In this document: in pieces, positions 40,667-43,870 of the stretch
Layout of the letters: each line of letters starts with the position of its first letter
Numbering within the stretch: the stretch's first letter is position 1
Source: a bacterium
GTDB taxonomy: Bacteria > Vulcanimicrobiota > Xenobia > Xenobiales > Xenobiaceae
Length of the DNA stretch: 43,870 nt
Reading direction: 5' to 3'
Assembly (NCBI GenBank): GCA_022839105.1
Contig: JALHDH010000010.1
Coordinates: 1-43,870 of the forward strand
Notes under the pieces: model-generated
The model's database searches: none
What the model was told of the DNA's origin: nothing
What the model saw: the letters and a program-made list of their open reading frames with translations, nothing else
Program-made: the position numbers and the translations under genes

Positions 40667-41608
40667 ATGTCTCGTGTCGCAGTGGTCGCCGTCGGCGGCA
40701 ATTCCTTGATCAAGGCCAAGGATCGCCAGTCGGTCCCGGATCAGTATGATGCCCTCTGCGAGACGGTCGAGCACGTGGTCGGCATGATCCGGGAGGGCTG
40801 GGAGGTCGTGCTGACCCACGGCAATGGCCCCCAGGTGGGTTTCATCCTGCTTCGCTCCGAGATCTCCCGGGCGCAATTGCATCCGGTTCCCGTCGACTCG
40901 GCCGTGGCCGATACCCAGGGAGCCATCGGTTATCAGTTCCAGAAGGCCCTGCTCAACGAGTTCCGCAAGCACGATCTGGAAAAAGGGGCCGTCACGGTGG
41001 TGACCCAGGTGGTCGTGGATGCCCAGGACCCCGCCTTCCAGACCCCCACCAAGCCGATCGGCCCCTTCATGGATGAGGGCCAGGCCCGCGAGCGCGAGAA
41101 GGCCGATGGCTGGTCGGTCATGGAGGACTCCGGACGCGGCTGGCGTCGGGTGGTGGCTTCGCCCAAGCCCAGGCGCATCGTCGAGCTCGAAGCCATCCGC
41201 AACCTGATCCAGGCCGGCCAGGTGGTCATCGCTGTCGGCGGCGGCGGGGTTCCGGTGGTCGAGACTCCTGAAGGCCTGGACGGTGTGGCTGCGGTCATCG
41301 ACAAGGACTACGCTTCGGGGCTTCTGGCCGCGAACCTGGGGGCCGACACCTTCGTGATCTCCACCGCGGTCGAGCAGGTCTACATCCACTTCGGGACCCC
41401 TGAGCAGAAGGGCCTGGAGGAGGTCACCCTGGAAGAGGCCCGGAGGCTCCTGGAGGAGGGCCACTTCGCCAAGGGCAGCATGCAGCCCAAGGTCGAGGCC
41501 GCGGTGGCCTTCCTGGAGGCGGGCGGCTCCTCGGCCATCATCACCAACCCCGAGAATCTCACGCGTGCGGTCCGCGGCGAGGCGGGGACCCGCTTCGTCC
41601 GCTCCTAG
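40667..41608 (+). CDS. arcC: Carbamate kinase
   Basis: Transfers phosphate from carbamoyl phosphate to ADP, giving ATP, or works in reverse. The protein of 313 residues has the N-terminal VAVGGNSLI, THGNGPQVG, the substrate-loop segment PTKPIGPFM, VIAVGGGGVPV, VIDKDYASGLLA and the final FAKGSMQPKVEAA and GTRFV motifs of the family. A ribosome site GGAGG lies upstream of ATG 40667. There is no arginine deiminase or ornithine carbamoyltransferase in the window, so the source of carbamoyl phosphate (purine, agmatine or other) is unknown. Confidence 0.96.
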   Translation: MSRVAVVAVGGNSLIKAKDRQSVPDQYDALCETVEHVVGMIREGWEVVLTHGNGPQVGFILLRSEISRAQLHPVPVDSAVADTQGAIGYQFQKALLNEFRKHDLEKGAVTVVTQVVVDAQDPAFQTPTKPIGPFMDEGQAREREKADGWSVMEDSGRGWRRVVASPKPRRIVELEAIRNLIQAGQVVIAVGGGGVPVVETPEGLDGVAAVIDKDYASGLLAANLGADTFVISTAVEQVYIHFGTPEQKGLEEVTLEEARRLLEEGHFAKGSMQPKVEAAVAFLEAGGSSAIITNPENLTRAVRGEAGTRFVRS

Positions 41609-41631
41609 GAGCCCCAGGATCCCACCCCACC

Positions 41632-41667
41632 CTGGCCCGTGGGCCTCTGCAGAGGCCCACGGGCCAG
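41632..41667 (+). promoter_or_regulatory. 36-base perfect palindrome before the PTS gene
   Basis: CTGGCCCGTGGGCCTCTG (41632-41649) is followed directly by its exact reverse complement (41650-41667). The palindrome lies 23 bases after the arcC stop and 13 before the EIIC start, just ahead of the AGGAG ribosome site. It could be an arcC terminator, a transcription attenuator, or an operator for a dimeric regulator. Confidence 0.75.
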
Positions 41668-41680
41668 GTCCAGGAGCTCC

Positions 41681-43042
41681 ATGAGCGATTCCTCCAGACC
41701 CAATCGCTTCCAGGCCGGCTGGGAACGAGCTGTACAGATCCTGGAGGCAGCCTCCAGGCAACATCACGTGGTGGCCCTGCGCGACGGGATGATCGCCTCG
41801 GTTCCCATCATCCTGGTGGGCAGCACCTTCCTGTTGCTGGGGGCCCAGGGCCCGGTCCTGAAGTCCTACTTCGATGGTTCCGTGGCCTGGCTGCCCGATC
41901 TCCTCCGGACGGAATTCGGGCGCTGGTATCTCGAGAACACGGCCCTCATCCTCTACCCCTACCGCCTGACCATGGGCTTGCTGGCCCTCTATATCTGCTT
42001 CACCATCGCCAGCGCCCTGGCCGTCCAGTATCGCCTGGCTCCCGTTCCCCAGGGCCTGGGGGCCGTGGCGGCGCTGTTGATCACCGGAACCCCGGTCCTC
42101 GTGAAGCTCCAGGAGGGCGATCCCGGACCTCAGTGGGTGGTCGCCCTCAAGCCCTTGGGTCCGGAAGGGATCTTCCTGTCCATCGTGCTGGGCGTGGGGA
42201 TGGTGGAGCTTTCCCGGCTGATTCTGCGCCCGGACCGCCCCGGACCGGAGGGCCCTGCCGAGGCCACGGCCATTCCCCCCTCGGTGCTCGACGCCTTTCG
42301 CAGCTTCCTGCCGATCCTGACCATGGTCACCGCGGTCTGGTTCCTCCGCCACGTGCTCGGCTTCGATCTCCATGCCGGCATCCTGGAGGTCATGCAGCCC
42401 ATGACCCGCCTGGGCGATTCGTTGGGCGCCGTCCTGGCCTCCAACTTCTTCCTGCACCTGTTCGCCGTGGCGGGCGTCCACGGGATCTCGGTGATCAACG
42501 CGGTCATGCTGCCGCTCTGGCAGCAGTTCGTGGCAGCCAACGCCGAGGCCCATGCGGCCGGTCTGCCCTTGCCCCACACCACCGCCTACCCCTTCTATCA
42601 GTGGTTCATCTGGATCGGCGGAGCCGGCGCGACCCTGCCTCCCACGCTGCTCCTGTTCACCTCGCGCCATGCGCACCTGCGCCGGATCGGGAGGATCTCC
42701 CTGGTGCCGGCGCTCTTCAACGTCAACGAGCCGTTCCTGTTCGGCCTGCCCGTGGTGGCCAACCCGCTCCTGGCGATCCCCTGCATCCTGGCTCCGCTGG
42801 CATGCGGCACGGTCGCCTGGTTCGGGGTGAGCTGGGGTTGGGTCTCGGCCCCCTTCATCGAGGTCCCCTGGGTCATGCCTTGTTTCCTGGGAGCGCTCCT
42901 GTCGACCCAGGACCTGCGCGCGCTGCTCCTGCTGGCCTTGAACTTCGGCCTGAGCGCGGCGATCTGGTGGCCCTTCCTGAGAGCCTACGAAGGGCGCCTC
43001 AACCGGTCCGGCGAGACCCGTTCGCAGGAACCCGGATCATAG
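41681..43042 (+). CDS. Orphan PTS EIIC component, cellobiose/lactose (CelB) type
   Basis: Polytopic membrane protein of 453 residues with about ten helices. It has the EIIC signature NVNEPFLFGLPVVANP (about 347-362) and the earlier GVHGISVINAVMLP segment (about 280-293) of the lactose/cellobiose/chitobiose permease family, which transports and phosphorylates the sugar with IIA and IIB partners. No EIIA, EIIB, EI or HPr gene is in the window. The ATG at 41681 has AGGAG upstream. The 3' end overlaps the convergent PH-like gene by six bases. Substrate unknown. Confidence 0.9.
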   Translation: MSDSSRPNRFQAGWERAVQILEAASRQHHVVALRDGMIASVPIILVGSTFLLLGAQGPVLKSYFDGSVAWLPDLLRTEFGRWYLENTALILYPYRLTMGLLALYICFTIASALAVQYRLAPVPQGLGAVAALLITGTPVLVKLQEGDPGPQWVVALKPLGPEGIFLSIVLGVGMVELSRLILRPDRPGPEGPAEATAIPPSVLDAFRSFLPILTMVTAVWFLRHVLGFDLHAGILEVMQPMTRLGDSLGAVLASNFFLHLFAVAGVHGISVINAVMLPLWQQFVAANAEAHAAGLPLPHTTAYPFYQWFIWIGGAGATLPPTLLLFTSRHAHLRRIGRISLVPALFNVNEPFLFGLPVVANPLLAIPCILAPLACGTVAWFGVSWGWVSAPFIEVPWVMPCFLGALLSTQDLRALLLLALNFGLSAAIWWPFLRAYEGRLNRSGETRSQEPGS

Positions 43043-43501
43043 CTTCTCTTCAGAACGTCGGATTCGGCTTCCCGCCTCCAACATGTTGGCGAACTCCGCG
43101 TATCGCGGCATGAAGACGGCGTGGACCCGCATCTCGCGGCGCCCGTCCGAGATGCGCAGGCGGGGAAGGAGCTTCTCGGTGCCCCGGTTCACGTAGAGCC
43201 GGTCCAACTGCATCGAGACCACCTCGCTGCCGCGGCGCCGGACCAGGCGGGTGGGAGTGATCTCGTAGACCACCGATTTGGAACCCCAGGCCGGCCAGAG
43301 GACCGCTGCGGCCAGGAGGGCGGCCCACACGAAGGGCCCGTAGCCCAGGGCCAGGCGCAGGTTCATCTGGGATTCGGGGAAGACCCACAGGCCCCAGAGC
43401 CCCAGCCGGACGAGGACGACCAGGGTCAGAAGGGTCGGCAGCCCCAGGATCAGCAGGTACTTGCCGGGGGCCTGATGGAAGGTGCAGGATTTTGGAACCA
43501 C
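43037..43501 (-). CDS. Small membrane protein with PH-like domain
   Basis: Protein of 154 residues with two hydrophobic segments (about 14-36 and 48-68) followed by a soluble part (about 75-145) that looks like a bacterial PH (bPH2/YdbT-like) domain: YEITPTRLVRRRGSEVVSMQLDRLYVNRG and the following strands. Family resemblance is moderate. GTG at 43501 is chosen; an in-frame GTG at 43549 would add 16 residues. The gene follows the partial gene at 43579 on the same strand and is convergent with EIIC. Confidence 0.72.
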   Translation of the reverse strand: MVPKSCTFHQAPGKYLLILGLPTLLTLVVLVRLGLWGLWVFPESQMNLRLALGYGPFVWAALLAAAVLWPAWGSKSVVYEITPTRLVRRRGSEVVSMQLDRLYVNRGTEKLLPRLRISDGRREMRVHAVFMPRYAEFANMLEAGSRIRRSEEKL

Positions 43502-43578
43502 GTCGCCAGCATGCCTGGGAGTTGAATCCCGATCAATGATTCGGATCACCCGGGCCCGGAGGCCGGCCTGCGCGCAGT

Positions 43579-43869
43579 CTAACCCTCGCTGCGCGGCTCG
43601 GGTTCGCTGGGGCTCGGCTCGGGGCGCTTGCCGTAGATCTCTCCAAGCTTGCGGAGCTTCTCGTCTTCGACCAGTTTGTCCTCGGCTGGGTAGATGCAGG
43701 TGACCTGGTCCAGGCGGATCAGCACGTCGAAGGGTTGCTCGGACTCCTCCCCGCAGGAGCGCACCAGGACATAGTCGCTGTCGAAGTCGATGATCCGACC
43801 TTCGACGTAGTCGAAGCACAGGTACGTGCCCTGGTCTTGGTGACGTTCGAGGAAGGTGCGGAGGAGCTT
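43579..43869 (-). CDS. Unknown protein, C-terminal part (runs off window end)
   Basis: About 96 codons are visible and the start lies beyond the window. The frame is open to the last bases. The beginning looks like a small beta-barrel (GTYLCFDYVEGRIIDFDSDYVLVR, FDVLIRLDQVTCIYP) with alternating hydrophobic residues, a pattern seen in Sm/Hfq-like and other small OB-type folds but not diagnostic. The end is a charged helix and a Pro/Ser/Glu-rich tail. I cannot name it. It is in the same orientation as the PH-like gene, 77 bases upstream. Confidence 0.6.
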   Translation of the reverse strand, partial: KLLRTFLERHQDQGTYLCFDYVEGRIIDFDSDYVLVRSCGEESEQPFDVLIRLDQVTCIYPAEDKLVEDEKLRKLGEIYGKRPEPSPSEPEPRSEG

Positions 43870-43870
43870 T

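Noticed and set aside
38822..42676. Open frame of 1284 codons on the minus strand
   Set aside because: It is antisense to glyA, arcC and EIIC, all of which have motifs and ribosome sites. Its composition (His, Gly, Asp, Gln-rich without any domain) is typical of a shadow frame in GC-rich DNA.
1..43870. CRISPR arrays, tRNA or rRNA genes, insertion sequences
   Set aside because: No regular spaced repeats, cloverleaf-like segments in the short intergenic gaps, transposase motifs or terminal inverted repeats were found by eye.

Overview
The window is very GC-rich, densely coded bacterial chromosome. Almost every junction is a 4-base stop/start overlap (ATGA, GTGA or TTGA), and no stretch over 300 bases lacks a gene. 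I see no rRNA, tRNA, CRISPR array, insertion sequence or phage gene. The lineage cannot be fixed from the sequence alone. An N-type ATPase operon, a SMUG1-type uracil-DNA glycosylase, a TGS/ThrRS-like nucleoside kinase and a MoxR/DUF4175/VWA gene set together suggest a deep-branching group (Planctomycetes or other PVC relatives, deltaproteobacterial groups, or an uncultured phylum) rather than a model proteobacterium or firmicute.

Layout. (1) 1-4512, minus strand: N-type (alternative F-type) rotary ATPase in the order beta-epsilon-AtpQ-a-c-b-alpha, with alpha cut by the window edge and no atpR. (2) 4577-6105, minus: a Cys-rich PAS histidine kinase coupled to a small membrane protein, directly upstream of the ATPase. 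(3) 6242-18502, minus: eight genes read DUF4175-like, MoxR, membrane protein, ABC ATPase, ABC permease, DUF58, BatA-like VWA, and a large double-VWA/GATase-like protein. (4) 18599-19668, plus, divergent from (3): a lipoprotein with an exact 20-residue tandem repeat and a small Cys-rich zinc-binding protein. (5) 19709-26483, minus: polysaccharide genes (GT2, epimerase, nucleotide-sugar dehydrogenase), nucleoside kinase, STAS protein, GT87-like membrane glycosyltransferase. (6) 26643-29297, plus: citrate synthase, a secreted protein, aquaporin. (7) 29360-32035, plus: tsaE-tsaB-rimI-tsaD behind a promoter that appears to give a leaderless mRNA. (8) 32062-36838, mixed: GDSL esterase, CBS protein, split ThrE exporter, SMUG1, MORN-like secreted protein, unknown protein. 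(9) 36987-43042, plus: ftsY, a low-complexity unknown protein, glyA, arcC and an orphan PTS EIIC, with strong hairpins between the last genes. (10) 43037-43869, minus: a PH-like membrane protein and a truncated unknown gene.

How the parts may work together. The ATPase block is an ion pump that could be tied to the upstream redox-type kinase. The MoxR block looks like an envelope chaperone/metal-dependent VWA assembly combined with an ABC-2 exporter. Its divergent lipoprotein is a candidate extracytoplasmic partner. The t6A genes are standard housekeeping. The glyA-arcC-EIIC stretch may be independently regulated through the intergenic hairpins. Functional statements come from recognising family motifs by eye; no database search was run.
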